From: an uncultured Microcaldota archaeon
GTDB taxonomy: Archaea > Micrarchaeota > Micrarchaeia > Anstonellales > Bilamarchaeaceae
Assembly (NCBI GenBank): GCA_903835325.1
Contig: CAILMU010000119.1
Coordinates: 1-12,497 of the forward strand
DNA: 12,497 nt
Reading direction: 5' to 3'
Part shown: positions 1-6,363 of the stretch, in pieces
Numbering within the stretch: position 1 is the first letter of the stretch
How the letters are laid out: every line of letters starts with the position of its first letter
Program-made: the position numbers and the translations under genes
Notes under the pieces: model-generated
The model's input: only the letters and a program-made list of their open reading frames with translations
What the model was told of the DNA's origin: nothing
Databases searched by the model: none

Positions 1-582
1 GGAAGCAACTTCAAAGCCATCCAGGATGCCATATCGGCAGGGCGGTGCGACGCCGAGATAAAAGTTCTGATAAGCAACAAACCCGATGCGCCGGCGATTG
101 AAATCGCGAAACAAAACAAGATACCCGTCGAAATCGTGGAGCGGAAAGATTTCAAGACCCGGCAGGAGATGGACGAAAAGATAAAGGCGGTTCTCGATTC
201 TTACGGCGTCGGGCTCGTTGTCCTTGCCGGCTACATGGTCGTATTGAAGGGAAAGAAACTTCTCGAATCGTATAAGAATCGCATCATCAACATCCACCCC
301 TCATTGCTCCCTTCATTCCCTGGTGTGGATGCCCAGAAGCAGGCGTTCGATTACGGCGCGAAGATATCCGGGGTGACAATCCATCTTGTGGATGAGACGC
401 TTGATGCAGGACCTATCTTGTACCAGGAACCTGTGGATATAAGCGACTGCAAAAGCGCGGATGAAGCCGCTCATAAGATACTGGATATCGAGCACAAAGC
501 ATATGCGAAAGTAGTAGACTCATTCTCGAAAGGCCATTATGTAGTGGAAGGCCGCCGCGCCCGTTTTGTGCCAGGTCGATGA
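1..582 (+). CDS. purN: Phosphoribosylglycinamide formyltransferase PurN (5'-truncated by window)
   Basis: This enzyme transfers a formyl group from 10-formyltetrahydrofolate to glycinamide ribonucleotide, the third step of de novo purine synthesis, in the cytoplasm. The reading frame is open from base 1 to the TGA at 580-582, giving 193 visible residues; a family member has about 200, so only the extreme N-terminus is missing. The first visible residues, GSNFKAI, are the phosphate-binding loop typical of the family. The catalytic triad is present: Asn97 and His99 in INIHPSLLPSFPG, and Asp135 in VDETLDAGP. SGVTIHLVDE is another family block. It ends 96 bases before the next gene on the same strand, with a TATA-like element between them, so the two need not be co-transcribed. 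The assignment is firm. Confidence 0.95.
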   Translation, partial: GSNFKAIQDAISAGRCDAEIKVLISNKPDAPAIEIAKQNKIPVEIVERKDFKTRQEMDEKIKAVLDSYGVGLVVLAGYMVVLKGKKLLESYKNRIINIHPSLLPSFPGVDAQKQAFDYGAKISGVTIHLVDETLDAGPILYQEPVDISDCKSADEAAHKILDIEHKAYAKVVDSFSKGHYVVEGRRARFVPGR

Positions 583-626
583 TGAAGGCAAATCCGCTCG
601 AGTTGGGGAATTAGGCCCTATCAAAC

Positions 627-638
627 CGTTTTATAAGC
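627..638 (+). promoter_or_regulatory. Putative TATA box for the 679-1140 gene
   Basis: The run CGTTTTATAAGC is the best TATA-like element in the 96-base gap after purN. A start of transcription about 25 bases downstream would fall near 658, leaving a leader of about 20 bases that contains GAGG at 673-676. This is inferred from position and composition only. Confidence 0.4.
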
Positions 639-678
639 ACAATTTATCATCAAGGATATCATAATCTCAGAAGAGGCA

Positions 679-1140
679 ATGCTTATCATGTCCCCACAAG
701 ACCAGAAGAAGACCGGGAAACAAAACCCTTCAGCAGACACTACCCCCCCACGTTTCCTGGGAAGCAAAGCACCGATGGTGGAAAAGGAGAAAAACCAGAC
801 GCCTCGCTCATTCGTTGATGATATAACGGAGCTCAGAACGCTTCTCTTCGACGGGCAGGCTGGCCTCGCTTTCAGGAGGGTCAAAGAGAACAGCCGGCTC
901 ACCCATATCGCGGTCGCTGCCCTTTCCGATGAGAACCTCGCCATCTCTGGCAATGCGGAATGGCTTGTGATGCAGATAGCGTCCAAAGGCACCAAGGAGA
1001 TGAAAGATGACCTTCGGGGCTGCCTGCGCGCTTTCTTCAATTCTAGATGGATGGAAGAGCAGAAGGCTGCAGGTTCATGGCGCGCGAAGGATATCAAGGA
1101 AGAGCTGGGGAAAGTGCTTCTGGACCTGGAAATCTGTTAG
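679..1140 (+). CDS. Hypothetical 153-aa soluble protein
   Basis: I do not recognise this protein. Its first 45 residues are rich in Lys, Gln, Pro and Thr and look disordered. From about residue 44 (RSFVDDITELRTLLF) to the end it looks like a compact all-helical domain with amphipathic stretches and a C-terminal EELGKVLLDLEI helix. There is no signal peptide, membrane segment or cysteine cluster. GAGG at 673-676 lies only 2 bases before the ATG at 679 but 11 bases before a second ATG at 688, so the true start could be either; they differ by three residues. It is convergent with taw1, with 10 bases between the stops. Codon use resembles its neighbours, and the TATA-like element upstream supports its being real. 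Confidence 0.7.
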   Translation: MLIMSPQDQKKTGKQNPSADTTPPRFLGSKAPMVEKEKNQTPRSFVDDITELRTLLFDGQAGLAFRRVKENSRLTHIAVAALSDENLAISGNAEWLVMQIASKGTKEMKDDLRGCLRAFFNSRWMEEQKAAGSWRAKDIKEELGKVLLDLEIC

Positions 1141-1150
1141 GTCGAAGCGG

Positions 1151-2209
1151 CTAGCCATCCTTGCTCCTTATTATGTTCTCGAACTTCGAATCCTTCCTTT
1201 TCAACAGCACTATCCTGGAACCTTCGTCATGATCCACTATTGAGTAATCCGGTAAATGTTTGGCGAGTTTCTTCGAGAACTCGACCACTTCCGTATGTTC
1301 GAGCATGTTCAGGACACCCAATCTTTTTCTCGAGAACCCGAGCGCCATATATGATTTCACTTCAAGGAAATCAACGCGCGATTTCTCGATAAGGGAAGCG
1401 TATTCTGGAAGATATGATTCCGAATCGTTCATTCCCTTTATCAGAGTGAAACGTATCGCCCGTCTGCATCTTCCCTCAAGACCAGCCAGAAGCCCGAGCG
1501 TCCGGTTGAACCTCTCCCACCCGTCCGCATACACGCTCCGGTTTATTTTTTTGAAAAGCTCTTCGTTCGGAGCCGCGAGCGAGACGTATAATTGTGTGGG
1601 AAGCGCGTTTTCGCGCTCTAATGCTCCAATCCTTTCGGGTTCCTGGCCGTTCGTCACTATGAATATCGTCTTCACTTCCGGGTGTTCGCGCAATCTTTTC
1701 ACCATCTCCCCGAGTTTCGGGTATATCGTCGGCTCTCCGGAAAGCGAGATGGCCCAATGAGATGGAAATTTCTGAAAGGATTCCTTCCAACGGGCTTTAT
1801 GGACGTCGATGAATCCGCCGAAACCGGAAACGAGCTTCCGTCTCGCCTTCACCGTCTTTTCGATTATCTCAGCTGGTTCATCCACTTCGCTATCCTCGAA
1901 CTTCGTCTTCTTCATCCACTCCATCGGTCTCCAGCAGAACACGCACGCTTCGTTGCACCAGGCAAGCGCTGGCGACATCTGGCAGCACCGGTGGCAATCT
2001 ACCCCGTAGAACTTGACCTTGTAGCATCCTTTCCCGCCCCGGAGAGAGCTCCTTGTCCAGTGGCATATCTGCACCCCGCTGTGGTTGCCGGCGATGCCAT
2101 TGCTCTTCTCATACTGCCTGAGGGCGCTGTCGCTGAAAGTTATCCTGCCTTTCCTGAAGGAATCCTCCACCCTTTCCTCGTCTGTCATCATCCGAGCGAT
2201 ACTCTGCAC
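1151..2209 (-). CDS. taw1: 4-demethylwyosine synthase (Taw1/TYW1), radical SAM
   Basis: Taw1 builds the third ring on N1-methylguanosine-37 of tRNA-Phe using pyruvate and SAM, the committed step of wyosine synthesis in Archaea. The 352-aa protein carries the radical-SAM cysteines as C85-x3-C89-x2-C92 followed by FCWRP. It also has the second Fe-S cluster cysteines C49, C62 and C75, whose 13/13/10 spacing up to the radical-SAM motif matches the methanococcal enzyme as I remember it. AISLSGEPTIYP and FTLIKGMND are further family blocks. C72 and C76 are additional cysteines beside the second cluster. The listed start is a GTG at 2207-2209. Two ATGs at 2189-2191 and 2186-2188 would drop six or seven residues and are alternatives. 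There is no fused flavodoxin domain, as usual in Archaea. Confidence 0.95.
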   Translation of the reverse strand: MQSIARMMTDEERVEDSFRKGRITFSDSALRQYEKSNGIAGNHSGVQICHWTRSSLRGGKGCYKVKFYGVDCHRCCQMSPALAWCNEACVFCWRPMEWMKKTKFEDSEVDEPAEIIEKTVKARRKLVSGFGGFIDVHKARWKESFQKFPSHWAISLSGEPTIYPKLGEMVKRLREHPEVKTIFIVTNGQEPERIGALERENALPTQLYVSLAAPNEELFKKINRSVYADGWERFNRTLGLLAGLEGRCRRAIRFTLIKGMNDSESYLPEYASLIEKSRVDFLEVKSYMALGFSRKRLGVLNMLEHTEVVEFSKKLAKHLPDYSIVDHDEGSRIVLLKRKDSKFENIIRSKDG

Positions 2210-2270
2210 CCTTCCAGTTAAAAATTATCCATCCGAATGATGCCTATCAGCTTTTACGGGAGTGACTGGA

Positions 2271-2690
2271 ATGGATTTGGGAAAAAGCGTCATGGTTTTG
2301 GCATTGGCCGTCATCGTCCTTCTTTTCGGCCTGCTTTTCCTTGCCTTTCTCTCGACCTTCAGCGGACCCGCTACAATCGGTGATCAGCTCGCGAAAACGA
2401 ACCCTGTCAACATCTCCTATGACCTTGCGGATTGCAGGCTTGGCGATACCGGGTCTTTCAACACCTCTTCGACCGTTTCGATGAACCTTACCGTGAGGGG
2501 GGGCATCAGCCACAAGGGCAAGGATGCATGCCATTCATCAGGAATCATATCAGATGGCAAGGATGCGTATGAGATAGACATCTACCGGGTCGCGCAGGAC
2601 GACGAATGCATCGCCTTGCTGTCGCTCGCGGACCCGACCAATTACGGCGAGAAATGCTATGGGTATTGGCCGGGGTACAATCCGACCTAA
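2271..2690 (+). CDS. Small single-pass membrane-anchored protein, four extracytoplasmic Cys
   Basis: I do not recognise this 139-aa protein. The ATG at 2271 is chosen because GGGAG at 2258-2262 sits 8 bases upstream; a GTG at 2262 lies inside that ribosome binding site and is rejected. Residues about 6-30 form one strong hydrophobic helix without a lipobox, so it is probably an N-terminal anchor with the rest outside the cell. The outer part has exactly four cysteines (55, 87, 113, 129), spaced to allow two disulfides, and Asn sequons NIS, NTS and NLT. The composition suggests a small beta-rich domain. An AT-rich element near 2218-2230 may be the promoter. It reads toward the oppositely oriented tRNA gene. 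An archaeal pilin-like or small surface protein is possible, but no pilin cleavage motif is clear. Confidence 0.7.
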   Translation: MDLGKSVMVLALAVIVLLFGLLFLAFLSTFSGPATIGDQLAKTNPVNISYDLADCRLGDTGSFNTSSTVSMNLTVRGGISHKGKDACHSSGIISDGKDAYEIDIYRVAQDDECIALLSLADPTNYGEKCYGYWPGYNPT

Positions 2691-2747
2691 CTGAGAATAT
2701 GAAAGAATTATCGGGCCTGGGGAGATTTGAACTCCCGACACACGGAT

Positions 2748-2779
2748 GTCTCTTGGTTTCCGATTTCTAACCGGTACCA
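2748..2779 (-). other. Anticodon-loop tRNA intron at 37/38 (32 nt)
   Basis: This is the canonical archaeal intron position. The central helix pairs CTCT (2782-2785) with AGAG. The 3' bulge is ACA, cut as AC/A, and the anticodon stem forms the outer helix. The 5' bulge TAT is cut as TA/T, although its first T could also pair with an A on the other strand, giving a 5-bp helix and a two-base bulge. The intron closes with GGT/ACC and CCG/CGG pairs. Removal leaves a 7-base anticodon loop. Confidence 0.88.
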
Positions 2780-2800
2780 TAAGAGTCCGTCGCTCTACCA

Positions 2801-2843
2801 TTTCAGGGAACTATTGACCACATATGTTCATGCCAATAGTCCT
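2801..2843 (-). other. D-loop tRNA intron (43 nt) with bulge-helix-bulge
   Basis: The D-loop is interrupted between C16-T17 and the following TGG. The central 4-bp helix pairs TCAG (2846-2849, exon positions 12-15) with CTGA (2803-2806, intron). The 5' bulge is CTA and the 3' bulge AAT, three bases each. The intron side closes with GGACTATTG against CAATAGTTCC, a 9-bp helix with one bulged T. Cutting after the second base of each bulge yields a normal AGCTTGGTA D-loop. The outer flanking helix is weak, so this is a relaxed motif on that side. Confidence 0.85.
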
Positions 2844-2890
2844 AGCTGAGCTACAGGCCCTAAAAGTTGGTGGCTTATTCATGGATGCAA

Positions 2891-2900
2891 ATTTATTAAA
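2891..2900 (-). promoter_or_regulatory. Putative TATA box for tRNA-Lys
   Basis: On the minus strand TTTAATAAAT lies 31-40 bases upstream of the tRNA 5' end, in the gap after the lipoprotein stop codon. Transcription would start near 2870, about 10 bases before the mature 5' end. This is inferred from composition and position. Confidence 0.5.
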
Positions 2901-2906
2901 AGGATT

Positions 2907-3956
2907 TTATTGGCCTACTCCCAGCGATTTGATGCTGTAGCCGTTATCGTCCATCATCACCCTTACCGTGCCGTTGGCATAGACCTCGTGATAAGTGATG
3001 TTGTACTGCTTCATCTGCCTCTTGAACGGGTCCCTCGAGCCGCCGTTCGTCGCCGATTCGTCAGAGCTCCCTGATATTATCATGTCCTTCGGTTTTGCGG
3101 TGACAAGGAAGAAATTGATATTGCTCGTCCCGGCCCCGACGCCGAAATAAGGCGCTTCCATGATATCGCAGCCTATGTCGACCGTCTTGTCGTTGATGAG
3201 CCTGCCTTGGGCCCCTGTCTGGATTGAAGATGTGAGCAGGATGGAGGTGTTCCGGTCGCTCAATTTCATCACAATGGCGTCATTGTTGATGTCTTTGAAC
3301 CTGGGTTCGGCAGGGTTCAGAACCTCGAAATGGATGCCGTCCAGGTCCGTCGCGAACCCCTCCTCTATCTGAAGCGTCTTCTTGACGCTTGAATTGAGCC
3401 TGTTGATAAGCGAGGCATAAGTGGCATCCCCTCTTTCATCGCCGTTCCACCATGCCTGCTGGATTGCGAAATTGTCCGCGACGGTGGATATGCCTCCGTA
3501 GCCGCGCGGGTCGGCATTAGTAGAGACCAGCACGTCGATGTTGTTCACGCCCTTGGCGGTCAGGAAATCCTTGACTTTGCCTGCGCTTTCGGCAGGACCC
3601 GCATCCACGAGCATGTCGAAATCGCCCTTCTTTATCAGGATGGCATTTCCATGAAGGCCGGGTTGGCCGACATCGATGAAATATATGCCGAGGGGCTGGC
3701 TCGGGTCGTAGATGTACTCTATCGCGCTGAGATTCGTCTCATTCACCGGCGGGACGACAACCGGCGGCTTGGTCTGATTGGACTGCGTCGTCTGATTGGT
3801 CTGGTTGCCAACGATTATCGTTATCGGGGTCTGGTTCTGCGTCTGGTTCGGAACAGGTTGGGTCTGGTTGGGCGAAGGCGGAGTGGGGTTCGTGCATCCG
3901 AACAGTATCAAGAGCGAAAGAACAGCGAAAACAGCCAGGATTATCCTAGAACTCAT
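2907..3956 (-). CDS. Lipoprotein with degenerate metallo-beta-lactamase (ComEC C-terminal-like) domain
   Basis: The 349-aa product starts with a signal peptide and lipobox (LLILFGC, Cys21), so it is probably exported and lipid-anchored. Residues 22-78 form a Pro/Asn/Gln/Thr linker with about eight N-glycosylation sequons. From residue 90 it has the fold signature of ComEC/Rec2-type metallo-beta-lactamase domains: IYFIDVGQPG, then ILIKKGDFDMLVDAGP. The metal site is gone. The HxHxDH or HxDxDH block is N147-A-D149-P-R151-G152, and the later TGD block is T242-S-S. It is therefore probably a non-enzymatic binding or structural domain. The start is the ATG whose ATGA overlaps the glyS stop, with GGTGA four bases upstream, so translation is probably coupled to glyS. 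A longer reading frame to 4004 lacks a signal peptide at its start and is less likely. Confidence 0.85.
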   Translation of the reverse strand: MSSRIILAVFAVLSLLILFGCTNPTPPSPNQTQPVPNQTQNQTPITIIVGNQTNQTTQSNQTKPPVVVPPVNETNLSAIEYIYDPSQPLGIYFIDVGQPGLHGNAILIKKGDFDMLVDAGPAESAGKVKDFLTAKGVNNIDVLVSTNADPRGYGGISTVADNFAIQQAWWNGDERGDATYASLINRLNSSVKKTLQIEEGFATDLDGIHFEVLNPAEPRFKDINNDAIVMKLSDRNTSILLTSSIQTGAQGRLINDKTVDIGCDIMEAPYFGVGAGTSNINFFLVTAKPKDMIISGSSDESATNGGSRDPFKRQMKQYNITYHEVYANGTVRVMMDDNGYSIKSLGVGQ

Positions 3957-5470
3957 AGCGTCACCTTGCCTTCCATCATGCACTTCTTCAGCCGGCTTTC
4001 GCACTCCTCGATTTTAATCCTTTCCTGCTTGCCGTCGTTCCTGTAGCGTATGGTCACTGTGCTGTCCTCGAGCGTCTGGTAATCCACTGTCAATGCGTAC
4101 GGAACGCCGATTTCGTCTGCTCGGGCGTACCGCCGCCCGATGCTCCCGCTGTCCCTATATGTGACATCCAGGCCTGATTTCCTGAGCGACTCGGCAATCG
4201 AAAATGCCTTCTCATCCAGGCCGTCCTTCTTCATCAGGGGGAATATCGCCACATGATAAGGCGCGATTATCGGCGGGAAATCAAACCATTCCCATTCCTT
4301 CTCCGTCCCGAGCTTCCATCCGCCTGCTTCGTCTTTCTGGTCTTTTTCCCTGAAGCAGTGCTCGAGCAGGCAGAAGAACAGCCTGTCCACGCCCATGGAC
4401 AATTCGAATACGTGCGGGACTATCTTCGCCTTTTCCTCTTCGATGAACACATCCATGGATTTCCCGCTCTGTTTGGCGTGCGATGATAAGTCGAAATCCG
4501 TCCTGTAAGCGTTCCCGATTGTTTCGACAGCCCCGAAAGACGTCTTCACTTCCATGTCTATGTTGCCTTTCGAGTAATGCGGGACTTCGGCTTTGTCGAG
4601 CACCCTGAGATACATCCTATTCGGGTCTATCCCGACCCTCTTGTAGAACTCCCACTGCCTTACCAGATGGTAAGCCATTATCTCATTCGCCGCAAGGCCC
4701 TTCTCCACCAGCTCCCCTGCGTTCATGTCGGATAGCTTCTCGCCCACCATCATGGTCATCTTCGAGCTTTTCACTTTCTCGAAGCCCTCCATCTCCGGAT
4801 GCTTCGGATTGAAGAAATACTCGAGCTCCATCTGCGTGAACTCCCTCATCCTGATTAGCCCTTTCCGGGGGGATATCTCGTTCCTGAAGCTCCGTCCCAC
4901 TTGGCCGACTGCAAGAGGCAGTTTAGTGCCGTGGTTCTTGAAGAGCCTCGGGAAGGATGTGAATATGCCCTGCGCCGTCTCCGGCCTGGCATACGCCGGG
5001 CTCCTCTCTCCTCCTATCCCTGTCGCGAACATGAGGTTGAACATGAACGATTTCCCGAAAGTGCCTTTGCATTTCGGGCAGACGATATGCGTCTCCTCTA
5101 TTATCCGGTCTAGGGACTCCAGTTTTCCATCCCACCGTTCTCCGTGCTTCGAGTAATGCTTCTCCTCCACAAGCGTATCCGCCCGCATCCTGGTCTTGCA
5201 GTTCTGGCATTCTATCACCGGGTCGGCGAAGCTGGACACGTGCCCGGAGGCTATCAGAATAGCTTCCGGAGTGATTATGCTCGTCTCTATCTCGTGGTTG
5301 CCTTCTGCCTTGATGAAGGTCTCGCGCCAGAGGTTCTCTATCTTGTGCTTGATGAGCACTCCCGTAGGGCCGTATTCGTAGAATCCTGCGCTCCCTCCGT
5401 ACACCTCGTTGCTGGGGAAGAAGAACGAGCGCCCGAGCGCGAGCTCTATTATTCTCTCGTGAAGTTCCAT
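3953..5470 (-). CDS. glyS: Glycyl-tRNA synthetase, archaeal/eukaryotic alpha2 type
   Basis: This class II synthetase charges tRNA-Gly with glycine in the cytoplasm. The 505-aa length is typical of archaeal forms. Motif 1 region follows NEVYGGSAGFYEYGPTG (21-37). ARPETAQGIF (161-170) and motif 2, GRSFRNEIS...REFTQMELEYF (192-219), form the active site. Motif 3 is LSMGVDRLFF (357-366). Two CxxC pairs, C88/C91 and C131/C134, probably bind zinc in the inserted domain. The C-terminal anticodon-binding domain starts near APYHVAIFP (403-411). No ribosome binding site precedes the ATG; a TATA-like element 24-31 bases upstream implies a leaderless or nearly leaderless transcript. The lipoprotein gene follows with a 4-base overlap, so the two form an operon. 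Confidence 0.97.
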   Translation of the reverse strand: MELHERIIELALGRSFFFPSNEVYGGSAGFYEYGPTGVLIKHKIENLWRETFIKAEGNHEIETSIITPEAILIASGHVSSFADPVIECQNCKTRMRADTLVEEKHYSKHGERWDGKLESLDRIIEETHIVCPKCKGTFGKSFMFNLMFATGIGGERSPAYARPETAQGIFTSFPRLFKNHGTKLPLAVGQVGRSFRNEISPRKGLIRMREFTQMELEYFFNPKHPEMEGFEKVKSSKMTMMVGEKLSDMNAGELVEKGLAANEIMAYHLVRQWEFYKRVGIDPNRMYLRVLDKAEVPHYSKGNIDMEVKTSFGAVETIGNAYRTDFDLSSHAKQSGKSMDVFIEEEKAKIVPHVFELSMGVDRLFFCLLEHCFREKDQKDEAGGWKLGTEKEWEWFDFPPIIAPYHVAIFPLMKKDGLDEKAFSIAESLRKSGLDVTYRDSGSIGRRYARADEIGVPYALTVDYQTLEDSTVTIRYRNDGKQERIKIEECESRLKKCMMEGKVTL

Positions 5471-5493
5471 GATTTTGGGTTTGTATCGGCGCC

Positions 5494-5503
5494 ATTTTAA
5501 TCA
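5494..5503. promoter_or_regulatory. Putative shared TATA element between glyS and divergent lipoprotein gene
   Basis: The 56-base gap between the two start codons holds one clear AT-rich element, ATTTTAATCA. Read leftward it lies about 27 bases from the glyS ATG; read rightward it lies about 29 bases from the ATG at 5527. A single TATA-like site could therefore serve two divergent, nearly leaderless transcripts. This is inferred from position only. Confidence 0.4.
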
Positions 5504-5526
5504 TTTTGCCTGGAATAGAGGGAACC

Positions 5527-6288
5527 ATGGATGCGCTTCAACCCCGGTCAAATGCTCCAATCGCGCTAATCTGCGTGCTCTTCGCCTCCCTGATGCTGCT
5601 TTCCGGCTGCCTGATAAAGAGCGAAGGAGGGATCGGGCAGAACCCGAACCAATCCAATCTAACAGCGGGCGCAGGAAACAGCACACAGAACCAGAATGCG
5701 AGCTCGCCCCAGAATCCCGCCAATACCACCCTCCAAAATACCACCAACTCGTCCGTTTCGGGGAACGCGACCCAGAACGCGACCGTGCCAAGCACCTGGG
5801 CGCGCTATCATTTCCCTGATTTCAGCTTCGAATATCCGATGGACATGAAGATAACTAATTCGAGCGGGCTTTTCGCCGGCCAGCACGACCTGGATGATGC
5901 CACGGGCGAGGTGATGGTCGTCTACGTGATTGACACTGCGAAGACGTACGGGGACAATTATGACAAGGATTATCAGGCCCACCCCACCCAGGCAGCCGCG
6001 GATTTCCTGACCCAAGATAAGAAGAACGACCCTGCCGGCCTGCTCGACAACGCATACCAGTACGGCAATCTCACGACATACGCTTTCGGACGGGATGCAT
6101 ACGCCGCCGAGCTCCCTTTCGATATCCACTTCCAGGGGTTCCAGAACCGCTACACCGGCTATGCGATAAGCCTGTACATCCCCGAGCGCTCGAAACAGGT
6201 CCGTATCCGGATAATCGCGCTGGATCCGGCCGTCGCAGATGCCATCCGCACCACGTTCACCGATACGTTCAGGATGGAAGGCGGATGA
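5527..6288 (+). CDS. Asn-sequon-rich lipoprotein, PsbP-like/unknown C-terminal domain
   Basis: This 253-aa protein has a signal peptide ending in a lipobox (LMLLSGC, Cys28). Residues 37-89 form a Gln/Asn/Ser/Thr linker with nine N-glycosylation sequons (for example NQS41-43, NLT, NST, NTT, NSS, NAT). The globular part, about 92-253, begins YHFPDFSFEYPMDMKI, which recalls the opening strand pattern of PsbP-like folds, but I cannot confirm that family. It has no cysteine after Cys28. The ATG at 5527 is chosen because GAGGG at 5518-5522 sits 4 bases upstream and the signal peptide begins there; a TTG at 5506 is an alternative. It is divergent from glyS and precedes alaS by 75 bases. It is probably anchored outside the membrane; its role is unknown. 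Confidence 0.82.
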   Translation: MDALQPRSNAPIALICVLFASLMLLSGCLIKSEGGIGQNPNQSNLTAGAGNSTQNQNASSPQNPANTTLQNTTNSSVSGNATQNATVPSTWARYHFPDFSFEYPMDMKITNSSGLFAGQHDLDDATGEVMVVYVIDTAKTYGDNYDKDYQAHPTQAAADFLTQDKKNDPAGLLDNAYQYGNLTTYAFGRDAYAAELPFDIHFQGFQNRYTGYAISLYIPERSKQVRIRIIALDPAVADAIRTTFTDTFRMEGG

Positions 6289-6296
6289 AAGCATCG

Positions 6297-6306
6297 GTTA
6301 AAATCC
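6297..6306 (+). promoter_or_regulatory. Putative TATA box for alaS
   Basis: GTTAAAATCC follows closely after the lipoprotein stop. Transcription would start near 6328, giving a leader of about 36 bases. AGGTG at 6351-6355, 8 bases before the alaS ATG, is a plausible ribosome binding site in that leader. Confidence 0.45.
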
Positions 6307-6363
6307 TATCCAGCCAACATTCCATCAAATCAAAGGAACCGTCATTCTTCAGGTGCATTATCT

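Larger units (their letters stand above)
2712..2860 (-). tRNA. tRNA-Lys(CUU) with two introns
   Basis: On the minus strand a full cloverleaf folds once two introns are removed. The acceptor stem is GGGCCTG/CAGGCCC (2854-2860 with 2713-2719). The D-stem is GCTC/GAGC (2848-2851 with 2792-2795), the anticodon stem ACGGA/TCCGT (2786-2790 with 2742-2746), and the T-arm GGGAG-TTCAAAT-CTCCC. The discriminator is G at 2712, and CCA is not encoded. The spliced anticodon loop is CTCTTAA, with anticodon CUU (Lys). The mature RNA is 74 nt, and T8, A14, G15, G18-G19 and C48 are all present. Introns are 43 nt in the D-loop and 32 nt after position 37. The D-stem cannot form in the precursor because two of its bases pair with the intron. 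The assignment is firm; exact splice points are inferred from the bulge-helix-bulge folds. Confidence 0.93.

Noticed and set aside
579..585. ATGATGA just at the purN stop, matching a C box of a C/D sRNA
   Set aside because: No CTGA D box or D'/C' pair lies at usable distance before the next gene, and the motif overlaps the stop codon.
1682..2221. 179-aa plus-strand frame opposite taw1
   Set aside because: The minus strand encodes all six Fe-S cysteines and family blocks of Taw1; the opposite frame shows only Pro/His/Ala-rich shadow sequence.
3957..4004. N-terminal extension of the MBL lipoprotein by 16 residues
   Set aside because: It would bury the signal peptide inside the protein and overlap glyS by 52 bases. 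The internal ATG has a GGTGA site 4 bases upstream and starts a proper signal peptide.
4923..5528. Long 201-aa minus-strand frame over the glyS start
   Set aside because: It is Arg- and Gln-rich low-information sequence in a different frame of the clearly conserved glyS, so it is a shadow.
5659..6294. 211-aa minus-strand frame opposite the second lipoprotein
   Set aside because: It lacks recognisable motifs and a ribosome binding site, while the plus strand encodes a clear signal peptide, lipobox and sequon linker.
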